64,000 bases of DNA from Meconema thalassinum (lineage: Eukaryota > Arthropoda > Insecta > Orthoptera > Tettigoniidae): contig OX336395.1 in NCBI GenBank assembly GCA_946902985.2, positions 289,039,065 through 289,103,064 on the forward strand. Reading direction: 5' to 3'. The notes beneath the pieces were generated by a model. The model worked only from the letters and a program-made list of their open reading frames with translations, was not told the DNA's origin and searched no databases. Each line of letters begins with the position of its first letter. Positions within the stretch are counted from its first letter, which is position 1. The position numbers and the translations under genes were made by a program. Positions 20,020 to 31,644 of this stretch are shown in pieces.

Positions 20020-23000
20020 TGAACCCATGTACCATGGCCTCAAAGAGAGTCGAATCCATGTACTTTGAGAAAAGAATGAAAGAATCATACAGTTTCTAAG
20101 GGAACGGAGAGAGATTTCAAGCCAGGAATATAGCTTAACATTGTGCAAGCGCTAGGGCCAGGTGTTCCTTAGATGAGCTCATGCCTCTTGACATTTATAA
20201 GGAGATAGTCATGGATATTATTAGAACGAGTGGAAAGTTTTGACTGTAAGACGAAGAAGCTGGACTCGGAAATTGCTCTTACGTTGCAGGAATATGGCAA
20301 CCTCGCTGCTGAGTCAGAACAGGAATAATTAAATTTAACCCGTTTACGAGTATAAAAATAAGTTAACATATACAGTACGGTGAATCAATTTGGATTAGAG
20401 ATTTTTGTGTAAAGAAAAACCTTGTAAAATTGCACAGGAGAAAACTGCAAACGCAAGTAGACGTCATTGGGGGTTCACCGAGACCCAAGGAGTGGGAGAA
20501 TAAAAAAGAACAGCACCACCCACACAGTTGAGGACGAGAAATTAATTAATATCTCGGAAATGCACGATCGATTTCCATGCACAGGAAGATTATTTTACGT
20601 TTGGAAGACGAGCTTTCTGGATATATAATTTTTATAATTGTGCGACAATTAGTTCAAAAGTTGGTCACGAAAAGGACTAGAGTTTTATCTTTTTGTGGCT
20701 GAATAGTATAAAGCTCCTGGCAGAGCCAGACCAAACATGCAGTTACTCTGACAGCCCGTGAGGGGTGTTACTCTGTATCACGCCGGAAGAACAGTATTCA
20801 AGAGCCCGAGGGGGGCGTCACGAAGCATCATGCAGTATTAGTCCGTCCAGGGGGGCGTGACGCTGGAGCATCATAATCACTCAGTCTACGAGCATTCCGT
20901 GAGCGGAAGTGCTGCACCACATCGTATACGCAGTATTCAAGAGCCCGTGAGGGGGACGTTAAGCTGTATTAGACATCGATCCTGAGCCTGTGGGAGGCTA
21001 TGCTACAAGTTCACCGAGTGTAGACCAGTTACGATATAAGTACGCTACGCTGAGGGTTAGCAGTTCGAGACTTTGAAGAGTCCTAATTTATAAAGAACAT
21101 TAAATATACGGACTTTAAAGCAATATCGCCAAAGTAAGACACAGCGATCAGTAGGGAACTTCGAGTTCCAGAAGAACACTAGTTCAATACAGTTACGAAG
21201 TTATAAGAACTCCAAAAAATAAACGGCGTTACGTCTAGTAAAGACATGGTTAAAGACATTAAGTCCTGTAAAGGACAAGAATAAACAGTAATTACGATTG
21301 CGAAAGATAGAAGTTCAAGCGAAAGGAACTTAGGAACTTAGGTTCGAAACCAGAGGGAAACGTACTCTAGTGAGAAAACGTCAAAAATATACGATAGACA
21401 GTATACGGTCCTCGAAGGGAGGCCAAGTTATAGAAACTAAACGGTACGATAGACAGTATACGGTCCTCGAAGGGAGGCCAAGATATAGAAACTATAGGGG
21501 GCGATAGACCACCATATATAAATAGAGGTGACGGCAAAGTAAAGACATTTTTCGCCTAGTTAAAGCAAATAAAGTAAAGCCGAGTAATAGACAATAGAAG
21601 CGGTATTGAGAGACTGAAACCAGTAGTTTCCATTGTAGGAGAGAGAAACTTTGAACGAGTAAAATCACACGTCCAATGCAGGTCGATAGGATTCACATCA
21701 GGGATCATCAACAGCCGACAGAAAACGTAAAAATCGTTGAGATACACCCGTGTGATAGGAGTGAAGTGTAAATATTGTAAGAAAAGAAATAAGAGTGTCA
21801 TTTTAAGTGTTTTAGGTAAAGTGAAAGCGTTTTATGCACAGTGATATGTGTTATAATATGTACCAGAGTAACATTTTTTAGTGTTTTAATGTGTGTTCAA
21901 AACGGATACACCAGTGTATAAAAAAAATGTTGTCAGTGTTAAATATAGTGAATATGTGTCAAGAAATTTCTGTACATAAGATGAGATTGTACAATATGGA
22001 GTAGGTCAAGAAGGTGGGCCAAAATGTCACATCAAACGAGAATAAAGGTCAGAAAGCGACCTTAAACATGTAAGTAAAGATTTTCATTATGTTTTGGTGT
22101 CGGGAAAAATTGTGTGTACAATTCCACCGGAGTTTTGAGTAGAAGGGATGTTTTTAAATGAATAATAACTAAATAAGAACGCGATCTGAACGAAAATAAA
22201 GTTTTAAGAAATAATAAATAAGTATGTGAAATAATAAATCCTGTAGAGGGAATGCATGGAATAAAATGTCAGTATTTAATGAATGTTATAAAAGCAAGCG
22301 TGATTATAATAATTATAACAAAGATATTTACATAAAGGTAAATTTGAATTATATGAAAGAAATAGCTTTTGAGCTTTTGTAAGGAATGAAAACATGATGT
22401 GAATAACAAGGTAAAGAAATCTAAATAAAGATTAAATTGAATGATATAAAAATATAGAGCGTTGAAGCCTTAACAAATGTATAAGACATGATGTGAATGC
22501 ATGTTCTTAATAAGGGAGCGATTTATTGTCAACGGAAAAGACTAATATAAGAATTAAGATATGTATCAATTGTTACTATGAAATTTATCAGTTCTTTGGA
22601 AGACATTCGGCCGTAAAGTAATGTGTAGCGTAATGGAACGCAATTAAATAAAAAGTCACGCTAGGAACGCGTAAAAGTTAAAGTACTTGGTAAGTTGCTT
22701 ATGGAGGGTAGTTGATTGCAGTGAATTGAGATATGTTGTAAGTCCTCTAAATTGTGACGTGGATCACGAGGCCATGTGTGTATTATTTAAAAGGGAGCTA
22801 ATGTATGGTATTATTGAGCGTAGGTCCTGTAAGCTACGGCTTGACCCTAAATCGCGTTTTGTATAAGTCCTCTGATGTGGAAATGTTCCCGAGGCATGTT
22901 AAGAGATTCGAACCTAGAATCCTCTTGTTGTTAAAGCCCCTAATTATTCGTCGTAGAATGTGTATTAATCTTCCCAATCAATGAGGACCCTCTCATAATT

Positions 23001-24099
23001 AATAAATGCCAAGGTTACGAAAGTGGTTTATGAGCCAAAGAATATTGTTGAATGAAAATAAGCGAGTAAAAGCCAGGTCTCTCCACAGAACTGAGAATAA
23101 TGTGAAGGTTTGTTTTAAAGCATTGAAGAGAGCTGCCACCGTAGGTTAGGCAGAGAGTCGCTTTCCTTGTCATAAATCACGCCCGAGTATAATGGCCTGA
23201 CCCTCATAGAGCGAGGGTGGGTAAAAACCGTCTTGTAAGATGTGTTAAATACACCGTGAGTGTTTAAAGTTGTTAATGACCCGGGCGTTGAACCGAGGTC
23301 CTTGTAGATTGATATTATCGCTTGCCAATTCAGATCGTAGTTTTCTTATGTGATAATGGTCTTATAAGACAAATGAATTAAATAAAATCCCTATTGTAAT
23401 ATTGTATGGAAAAGAAGGAATCCACGAGTTTTGTGAAGATAACTAGGTTTCGGGAGTGATCATAGTTTTTGACTTTGTCAAGTAATCTTTATAACTCTGG
23501 AGTACACAAATAGTTTTCCCGATCACCGTAGTGAATTTGCAAAACTTGAGAGAGATAGTAAATACGGAGAATATGTGATATGCCCAAATATTGAAGTGAA
23601 TAAATAACATGTAATTTTAAATGTAATTATATATTTGTTTTGATGATAAGAAAAGATAAAAATAATTCTTGAGGTGTACAAAAATATGACACCATTATTA
23701 TGGGAAAGTATCGAGCCAAAGAAGCTCGTAGTTATTTGGAACTTTAAGATAAGTACTTTATGGAAGTGAAAATAATCGTGAATTGTTGGTTTTAAAGAAA
23801 ACCATGTGTTTTAATCTAATATTTGTTTTATTTTTATGCTATTCCTTGTTCACTTTGGACAAGTAGAATGATATTGGGTCAGTAGTTTATGTGTTTATTT
23901 GTTTGTAGCGCCATAATTTTTGATTAATTAAATGTGTTAAAATAGGAGTTGATTTTGTTGTTAATTTTGCAAGTGTATCCTCTATTTAATCCAAAATATG
24001 TAAGTCACAGAGTGGGAGAACTTACCGCAGCCCCGAAAAATCCCGAATTGAGCAATGCTGGCATACTGTGATTTGCATATTTCTTGCTGCAAGGGCACA
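20020..24099 (+). repeat. 3' giant LTR (4080 bp)
   Basis: It matches 11618-15698 throughout with scattered substitutions and single-base indels. It ends GCAAGGGCACA followed by ATATAT, matching the microsatellite at the left edge. Confidence 0.92.
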
Positions 24100-24206
24100 A
24101 TATATATATATATATATATATCAAAATATACAAATAAACAACACATTCCACACATACACTAAATTATCACACACAACATAAAATAACTTAACTACTTCCG
24201 AAGGAA

Positions 24207-25646
24207 CTACATAATCGTCATCAAGTTAATCCACGTTCCAAATAAGTCTCGAAGCGCCAAAGAAATGAGTTCATTTGATAAAGACATGCCATCTCCACTC
24301 CTTTCATCATCCGATCCGCTACCTTCGATGCCATTACCATCTCGAATATATAAATATTCGTTTCCATCAACATCCATAGACTGATCATGATTTTCATCAG
24401 CATTACTCAGCGTTTCCAATTCGGCATCCTGTTCTCCACATTTACCACTTGAGATCCTTTTTGGCGTCTTCTTCTCGGATTCGGTTTTCTTCTCTGCCTT
24501 CCATCTCTGTTTTTTCTTTATTCCCCATGTCATTCCGTACCTTGTACTCCTCATCTTCCATCTCCACCGTTCCTCCCTCCTTCCCTTCCTCATTTTCTTC
24601 TTCTTCTTCTTCTGATCCTTCAATCTCTAATCTTCCTTTACCTGACATCTCATCTACTTCCTACTCCTTCTCCTTGCTTTCCAACTCATTCTTTTATCTA
24701 TTCTCCTGGTCCTCTTTGTCTTCATTCTCAACCACTTCTCTCTTCTTCCCTTCCACATTTTCCACCTCTTCCTCGTCTGTCTTGTCTTACTCTACAGTTC
24801 CTTTCTCTTCTTCCACTTTGTTTTACACTGTTTCTTCTTCACCTTATCATCTTCTAGTATGTTGTCTTCTCCATGGCTCACTCTTGCACTTTCATCCTCA
24901 TCTTTAGCCTCTTTTTCTTGATTGCTACTGTCTTCATTACCAACCTCATCTGATTCTCCTTTCTTTTTCTTCAATTTCTCCCATATCTTTTGCTTCCTCA
25001 CGCTCTTCTGTTTCACCTTCTCCCTTATCCATTTCTCCTTTCTCTTCAGTTTCTTCCATTTCACCTTCTCCGTTATCCGTTTCTCCTTTCTCTTGTTCCC
25101 TCTCTTGTCCATTTTCTTCATTACGCCCTCCACATCTTTGATAATCTTCTTGTTCCTTAATCTCACTTTTCGCATTCACTCCTCCTCTTTTATCTTATCC
25201 TCCACTTCTTCCTCCTCTATATCTTGTCCATCTTTCATTCCTTCTTCCCCTCCATTACCATCTTCTACACGCCCTCCAGCATCACGTACTATCTCACTAC
25301 AATACGTATGATCTCCACTCTGTGCTCTTACAACTTCCCTTTCTCCTCCTCCTGCTCCTTCTTCTCTTTCTCCTTCTTCTGCTCCTTCTCTTTCTTTCTC
25401 CTCCTCCACACTCACACTCACATACACTTTCCAAGCTTCTATTTCCTTTTTTGCACCTCCTAATTCCTTTTACAAACCTCCTATTTCCATACTTATCTCT
25501 TTCACGGACTCTTCATTCTTCCTCATATATTTGAGAAGCGACTCTTCCTGCTTCATCATAGATTCGAGAAGTGACTCTTCCTGCTTCTTCATAGATTCTT
25601 TCATAGCCGTAAACATTTGGAGCAAACTCTCTCTGCTATTATGCAT
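24207..25646 (-). pseudogene. Gag-like acidic/coiled-coil frame of the outer element, broken
   Basis: Reading starts at an ATG at 25646 on the minus strand, about 100 bp after the primer site. The N-terminal part is a heptad-like coiled coil (LLQMFTAMKESMKKQEESLL, then similar repeats). After an in-frame stop the frame continues as Glu/Lys-rich sequence (25427-25176, then 25175-24792 and 24623-24207 in shifting frames). Lysine- and glutamate-rich tracts dominate. No zinc knuckle, protease or reverse transcriptase follows. It is the only coding content left in the element. The composition resembles the ORFs of the giant element nested beside it, but I see no direct homology. Confidence 0.6.
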
Positions 25647-25741
25647 TATAAGGCCGTATACTTCCTTTTTCCTGCACTGTAATCACTTTGTTAAAGTTTG
25701 CATTTCTTTCTTCTTTTCCTTATTCGTGTCCGTATCCCTCT

Positions 25742-25765
25742 TTCGAACCTCACGTTGTGGCGTCA
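25742..25765 (-). promoter_or_regulatory. tRNA-Lys-like primer-binding site of the outer element
   Basis: Four bases inside the 5' LTR the minus strand reads TGACGCCACAACGTGAGGTT and on to CGAA. This closely follows the complement of a tRNA-Lys 3' end, with a few mismatches and one extra base. Its position confirms that the LTR at 25.8-26.3 kb is the 5' LTR of a minus-strand element. Confidence 0.65.
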
Positions 25766-25769
25766 TAAT

Positions 25770-26320
25770 TGTAACCGTACATTCCGGGGTCATGGTTGAT
25801 TATACTCAATGAGGGATACTTTTCTCTTACAAAACACAACTCTTTCTGGCTTGGACACACCTCCTTCAGACCTAATATACTCATGCAATTTAAATATTTC
25901 ACCTTACTCTATTTGCCTCCAATGCAATTCTTACTAGCACCATTCCAAGCACTTCATCAAAACACTTTCCTCAAAGCCTTTCTCCATTTATTCTCATGAA
26001 AAGAAACCATATCATTTCCTCAATACAACACCAGACCATCATTAAACATAACGCAATCTTCTTACTCTCATAAGAATCTTCCAGTATGGACTCCTCACAA
26101 GAATCGTCGTAGAGTACTAATAAAAACCAAAGATATATAAAAAACAAAAGAACAACGTAAATAGGAATAAAAATACAGATGTGTCACTCAATTTAGCATG
26201 GCCCTCTTCTCCTTTACTGGTTCACCATTGCCAGGAATCTCTAAGCTTTGCGCTGAGGCCTGCCATAGCTCACCAGCAAAGAGTAGCCATGATCAAAACC
26301 AAAAGTCATAGAGATTGTAC
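25770..26320 (-). repeat. 5' LTR of the outer element (main part)
   Basis: It matches 10993-11543. The last bases (TGTGACA) are displaced to 29646-29652 by the solo LTR inserted at 26321, with GTAC duplicated. Confidence 0.85.
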
Positions 26321-29300
26321 TGTGCCCGTTTAGACCGGAGTCCGCACGACCACATATGCATTTTACCAATAATCAGTCAGCACGAGAGTCAAAATATCCC
26401 GGAGCGCCAGATGGGTTAAAGCAAATCGCAAAAACGACATCAAATTTAAAAAAATGCTTTACTGATTCTTGGCTCAATGCAACAATAAGGATAGAAGGAG
26501 ATTCAATTGGGAGTAACACATCCTGTAAAATTATCTCAGTTTATTTTGAAGTTAAAATTGACTGCAAAAATGCTCAAAGTAGCATCACTCACGTGTGGCG
26601 ATCCACACTCCTATTTACACAATATACAGAAATTTTCCAAACACATTTGACAATCTTTTTGGAAACACAAGTCCGATTAATAGTCCTGTAGACTGTGTTC
26701 CAAAATTATTAATGATTAATTCCAGTTCAAAGTTAATTGTCTCTACTGGAAATATCGTAGATCACTGTTTGAATTTAAATAATATTAACACTCGTAGAAT
26801 AAATGTTCATAGAATTTTAAACTTTCACTTATTTTTCCAGTTTCAAAAATATATCGTCGAAAAATATTATCATCATTTAAGCAACACAAATTATTTACAT
26901 ATATTAATAACATCTGAAATGTATTTGACCTTGAGCAAAGCATCGAAGAACTGTGCGAAGCACAACAACAATTAATTTTTCTTCTGACATTAAACATTCG
27001 AGAAGTGACTCGATTATGAACATCAAGTTCCTGACAAAATATATGATTTCTGAATCATCAACTTGATCAATAAATGGTTGAACCATTCAACTATTCAATT
27101 TTTCACTTGGAATCATTATTATAAAAATATTTATATTCATGGCCATTTTTAGCAATTTTCACAACTTGCAATTCTTCGACAGAATGCGGAAATAAGAATT
27201 GTAGTTTCATAATGAATTTATTTAGTTCATGGCACTAGGATTGAAAATATCCTTCAAATTATTCGTGGTTAAAGAATTATTTTTAATTGGCAGTGGCCCA
27301 TTCTATTATTTGTGTAAGAACACAATATTACAACAACAGCGGCAAAGGTCTTCCTCTGAAGAAGAATAAACTACTATCATGACAAATCCGGGTTCTAGCA
27401 AAATCAAAGTCTAAATGGAATTCGTAAACAAGGTTGAAATAAGAACTGATGGTTTCAAAGAAATAACCTTCGGGTCATTCATCCGACGAAATGTGTAGTT
27501 CCAATACTCCTACTATAAACCTGAGCCATCGAACCTGCTATTTGATTGATGCTCGAAAAAACCTCTTCATTCCTGCGACTTAACATGCGCACCTGGGAAT
27601 GGCATTTCAACTACTCCACACATAAATTATCTTCCCAAAATTTATACAATAAATCAAGCCTCTGCTTGTTATCAACACTGGAAGATTAATAAACTTACAA
27701 GTTTATTTTATTTTACCATTCAGTTCAACCCGTGAATTTACCATACTTATGAAAATCTTTATTTCACTTTCGAGTGTATTTACGTCATGATTTTATATAA
27801 ACACAAAAATATCCTATTTGATACAATTATCAATTGCTTCCCGTTTCATGCCTCTCCGTGTTATCTGAAAAATGTACTTTGCTCATTGCAAATATCAACT
27901 GTTCAACCAGAACTGAAATGTTGGTTGAATGCGGGCTTGCGCTAACCACTTTCCTTCGGAAAATCTCCTGTTCCAAACTAGAAATGATTAAACTACTTCA
28001 TAGGCTCTCTCTCAATATATATGATTATTATAAAATATAATATCCAAGAATTATTTAGAAAAATTATAAAAATTATTATTATTATTAGTGGATTATTATT
28101 ATTATTAGTTATATTATTTTAAATATGTTTAATTATCATCTCATTATGTGAGAATCCACATGTTCGAATCTTCGAATATGGATAAAATATCCATTCCTCA
28201 ACAAAAAATAATTATTAACTTTTACAGTTACATCGGCTGATTACCGTGATTTCCCAAAAATATGAAATATTCAAATAAATGCTCGATATGCTCGGTCATC
28301 GACCCTAAACTGTTCTGAGTGCTGAAAATACTCAGAATAACTCTAACAAGTCTTGCGTAAATCATTGCAAGCTTTAAATACGAAGAAAAAATGTGTTGGT
28401 CATCTGCAGAAAAAAAATAGTTTGTTCCAATTAGCTAGGCATAATATAATTCAAATGTGGCTTACATTTCTTGATGGTCTTGAAGCGTAGTAAACCTGGT
28501 CTGTACCAGATTTATCCATAGACATGCCCTAACGGACTAGCATGTACAATCCTTGTATCGGCCGCCATTATATACCCACAATCCGTCTAGTCAGACATAG
28601 TGGTAGTATCTTTTGACGTTTGAATAATCTGTTGTTCCATTTTAATATGGGCTTCTATCAAAGCCATAACAGTTTGTTTAAATGGGGTCAGATCTAAGTG
28701 ATCTCTTCTTAGATATGTCAGTTGTAACATAACTCACGGTAATCTTATCAGTACAAGAAAAACACTGACAGTCTAAGCAATTAACGGCTGTTCTGAAGAT
28801 CGTTCCCTGGGCATGGTTTATTATATCACCATCTACCATGCGCTAAGCAACTTGTAGTTTCCCTTGCGTAGACTAATGAACGCCACCGTTAAAGACTAGT
28901 CTTCAGTGTACTGACAGATCCAAGTGGTTAACTAGTTACAAATAATGAAAACTGACTGAAATGGATTTAAATATCCAAGTATTATGTTATTACTGGACTG
29001 TGACAAAGTACTAACTCTAGACAAAGTCTAGCATATGTCCATGTAGAAATATAAATATTTCCACCAATGTCTGTAGAAAATCAATCACCTCAGTGATTCT
29101 CCTCGCCGTAAACTTACTAAGTTCCACCTCGTAGCGCAGCACTTTCGTGACTATCACGACTTTGAAAAGAACTTCTGCGTAGATCCGGCAACCATGTGCC
29201 TTGGCTCAGCGTAGTAGCAACTTGCGTGGCAAATGCTTGTGTAGAAATGAGCTATCGATGCTTCCTCCAGCCGGCTTTTATTCAAAACTGCCAGGGTCAC

Positions 29301-29641
29301 GCGTCATCACGTTGTAATCTAGAAATCCTCATATCTCTTGAATCCCTGGTCCGATTTGCTTGATACTAATTGCATTCTCTTTCATTTGGCCGTGCCAGTA
29401 ATCTGATCCCAGTCTCAAGTCTATACTCCATAGTTAACTATTTAATCAATAAATAGCCTCGACCTCTGCTATTACTCGCTACGTCACTTGACATGCAAGT
29501 ATCGGTAAATTCCTTCAAATTCCTTCTCGAAGCAATGTAGCGCGATATTCAAATATCTCAACTTTCAAAAGCGGCTACAGCCTTTCCCTTGATATCTAGG
29601 TGTCTGAATCTTGGAATACCCATTCCTAGAGTTGGGCACAG
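26321..29641 (-). repeat. Solo giant LTR (3321 bp) with GTAC target duplication
   Basis: The segment starts TGTGCCC and ends GGGCACA (perfect 7-bp inverted ends). GTAC flanks it at 26317-26320 and 29642-29645. Sequence across the junction continues the LTR of the outer element, which proves the insertion. Its first 75 bp match 42623 onward. A TATA-like TGAATAAAAGCC occurs on the minus strand near 29280, so the LTR probably reads minus. Interior frames are AT-rich and without domains. It probably arose by LTR-LTR recombination. Confidence 0.8.
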
Positions 29642-29684
29642 TACTGTGACAATGTGAAATATAAAACAATATTTTATATGAAAC

Positions 29685-29965
29685 AATAATATCAAAACTC
29701 GGCAATTTTTCTAGGTTTATGCATTTTCTTGTGTGGGATTTCGCCTAGGAACACTCTGGATAGGCTCATCAGCGGGCTCTTGTTGTCCGTGCCCGGACCC
29801 CTCCCCAGGAGTAGCAGACTGTGCACTTCCTTCCTTCCTTCCTTCCTTCCTTCTGATGAGTCTATCATGGTGTTCCTAGGCAAATCCCTGCACTAGACAT
29901 GGCATGAACCTAGAAAAATTACGGACTTTTAACTCCTTGGCTGTGAAAGCCAATATACAGACAAT
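29685..29965. repeat. Inverted-repeat element with hammerhead-like boxes on both strands
   Basis: The ends carry AAAACTCGGCAATTTTTCTAGG (left) and CCTAGAAAAATTACGGACTTTT-like sequence (right, inverted). The minus strand has CTGATGAG (29772-29765), a stem GCCTA/TAGGC and GAAA (29742-29739). The plus strand has CTGATGAG (29853-29860), then CCTAGGCAAAT, in which the GAAA box has lost its G. A CTTC microsatellite (29827-29852) lies between. The 10.0-kb hairpin belongs to the same family. Confidence 0.6.
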
Positions 29966-31260
29966 AATATCATCTGGCCCACCCTAAAATATTAGTCAGG
30001 AGCAGCACCTGGAATTGTTCATGTATCAAGATACTATGAATTGTGTTTTTTTGGAAATGAATACTCCACTCTTATTTCTAGGAGTTAGCAAATGCCAGGA
30101 AACTTCTTTTATTTATTAATGTGATCGCAGCATTTTTTACGTTGCTAATTAATTCAACATTAATTAAAGAACAGATGATTGGTGTTGAAAATGTCACATG
30201 TGTCACCATTGAATGATCCTGTCGGGAAGTATATATTAGCAGTTGTACCCATCATTGATGGGTTAATTATGAATTTCCTAGCCTATAGTTGTCATCATCT
30301 CCCATGCCTGAGATTTCCACAACTCGATACATGTAATTTCATAGAACCCCCACAGTTATTTACCAATATTGCGTTATAACATCCTGTATTTATTTGAGTC
30401 AGCTTGTATAATGCTTTTCTTCTTGTCCTAATATATCATAGGCAGGTGCCATGGCTGCCGAGAGGATTTAAGGGGCCCTATGCAATGTTTTTCTAGGGCC
30501 CCCCCTTAAAACACTTTTAATTATTACTTTCCTCTACTAGCTATTCTGGAAAGACAATGTCATTTTGAGAAAAGCATCAGATGCACAGTCATAATTTAAA
30601 ATTATTATTATTATTATTCTCGTGTCAGGAACATACAAAACAGCAAAACTGTACATTAATAATTACACATACATATATATATATATATAGTCACAAACAT
30701 TTACAAACATTAACCAAATGTACACGAAAATGTGGCTACTTTAAGTGCATTGTCTGAAGCTTGATGTAAATCCTCCTCTGTGCAGGAAGCTGGGCACAGT
30801 CGACACTGGAGCATGTGCCTAACAGTCCATAGTCACTTTATATCTTGTCATTGGAGGACCAATCCTGAAAGATGTCCAGGATGCGATCGATAGTCTTGGA
30901 TTGGGCAATGGAAAATAAGTTCACAATCAATACTAAGAAGACAGTTCAGATGACGTTCCGGAAGGGTGGAAAAAATGCATTACAAGACCAATATTGTACA
31001 GTGTTCGCATTATATCTCTGCCTGTGAGGACCATTATATTTCTGAGAATTTGACCTGTCAACTCCTCTACTCCTATTCATAATGCATTACCTCACAGTGT
31101 GGGTCTCGGGAGTTCTAACGGCCGACTTGACATAATGCACTCGGCACACTCATTAGTGCTTGCCACACAATAAGTTTGTGTGCCAATTTGAGAAATGTGT
31201 TTGGTGAGGCTAGGGGTATTTTGTAAGTAATATGACCGTTTCTGATCACGGGAATGTAAG
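29966..31260. other. No gene seen; AT microsatellites
   Basis: Contains TTA and TA simple repeats (30602-30620, 30671-30690) and short unsupported frames. Nothing is recognised. Confidence 0.5.
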
Positions 31261-31279
31261 GAGAATGTCTTGTTTTCTT

Positions 31280-31640
31280 TCTATTATTTGAGAAACGCCG
31301 GACCGATAGTGGTGGCTACGCTCGCTAAAGCGCAGCGTTGCGTCATGGGTCCAAGCTCTGGTGACTAGATAGACGCGTGGAATCGAGCCCCACCGTCGGC
31401 CGTTCTTGAAATGGTTTTCCATGGTTTCCCCATTTTCAACTCCAGGCAAATGCTAAGACGGTATCTTCTGACAGGCCACGGCCGCTTCCTTCCACATCCT
31501 TGCCCAGTTTCATTCACCGTCATTCATTTCATCTCTCATGAGGTTGGCATGCGGCCGTAAAAACCATCGCCACAAATACTTCAATCTCATCTCATCCCCG
31601 ACCCCGTTGGAATAATGGGAATAATGGGTAGACTTACATA
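31280..31640 (+). mobile_element. tRNA-derived SINE (same family as 35655-35880)
   Basis: B-box-like TGGAATCGAGCCC near 31378 is followed by a body with GAAATGGTTTTCCATGGTTT, CCAGGCAAATGCTAAG and GGCCACGGCCGCTTCCTTCC, in the order seen in the minus-strand copy at 35.7 kb. The tail is short GGAATAAT repeats. The 5' A box is degenerate. Confidence 0.75.
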
Positions 31641-31644
31641 CATA

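Larger units (their letters stand above)
11618..24099 (+). mobile_element. Giant-LTR retrotransposon without pol, carrying TFIIS-type domains
   Basis: The element is 12.48 kb: LTR 11618-15698, interior 15699-20019, LTR 20020-24099. LTRs begin TGAACCC and end AGGGCACA. ATAT lies on both sides (11614-11617, 24100-24103), ambiguous in length because the site is a TA microsatellite. A polypurine tract directly precedes the 3' LTR. The two LTRs differ at roughly 1% of positions by eye, fewer than the outer element's LTRs, as expected for a younger nested insertion. The interior encodes two acidic frames (16226-17386 and 17359-19131) and no protease, reverse transcriptase, RNase H or integrase that I can see. 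It must depend on enzymes from elsewhere. Confidence 0.9.
10993..29652 (-). mobile_element. Non-autonomous minus-strand LTR retrotransposon hosting nested insertions
   Basis: The outer element has 558-bp LTRs (plus-strand form TGTAACCGTAC...GTACTGTGACA) at 10993-11550 and at 25770-26320 plus 29646-29652. It is flanked by ATGT at 10989-10992 and 29653-29656. The LTR copies differ at about a dozen sites by eye, plus the decayed left terminus. Removing the giant element (11618-24099) and the solo LTR (26321-29641) leaves roughly 2.85 kb with only about 1.7 kb of interior. That interior has a tRNA-Lys-like primer site and a gag-like frame but no pol. Such an element must be moved by another element's enzymes. 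Four-base duplications fit gypsy-type integrases. Confidence 0.85.

Noticed and set aside
24449..25534. Plus-strand Ser/Phe-rich frames
   Set aside because: They are complements of the Glu/Lys-rich minus-strand frame; the TC-rich composition produces shadows.
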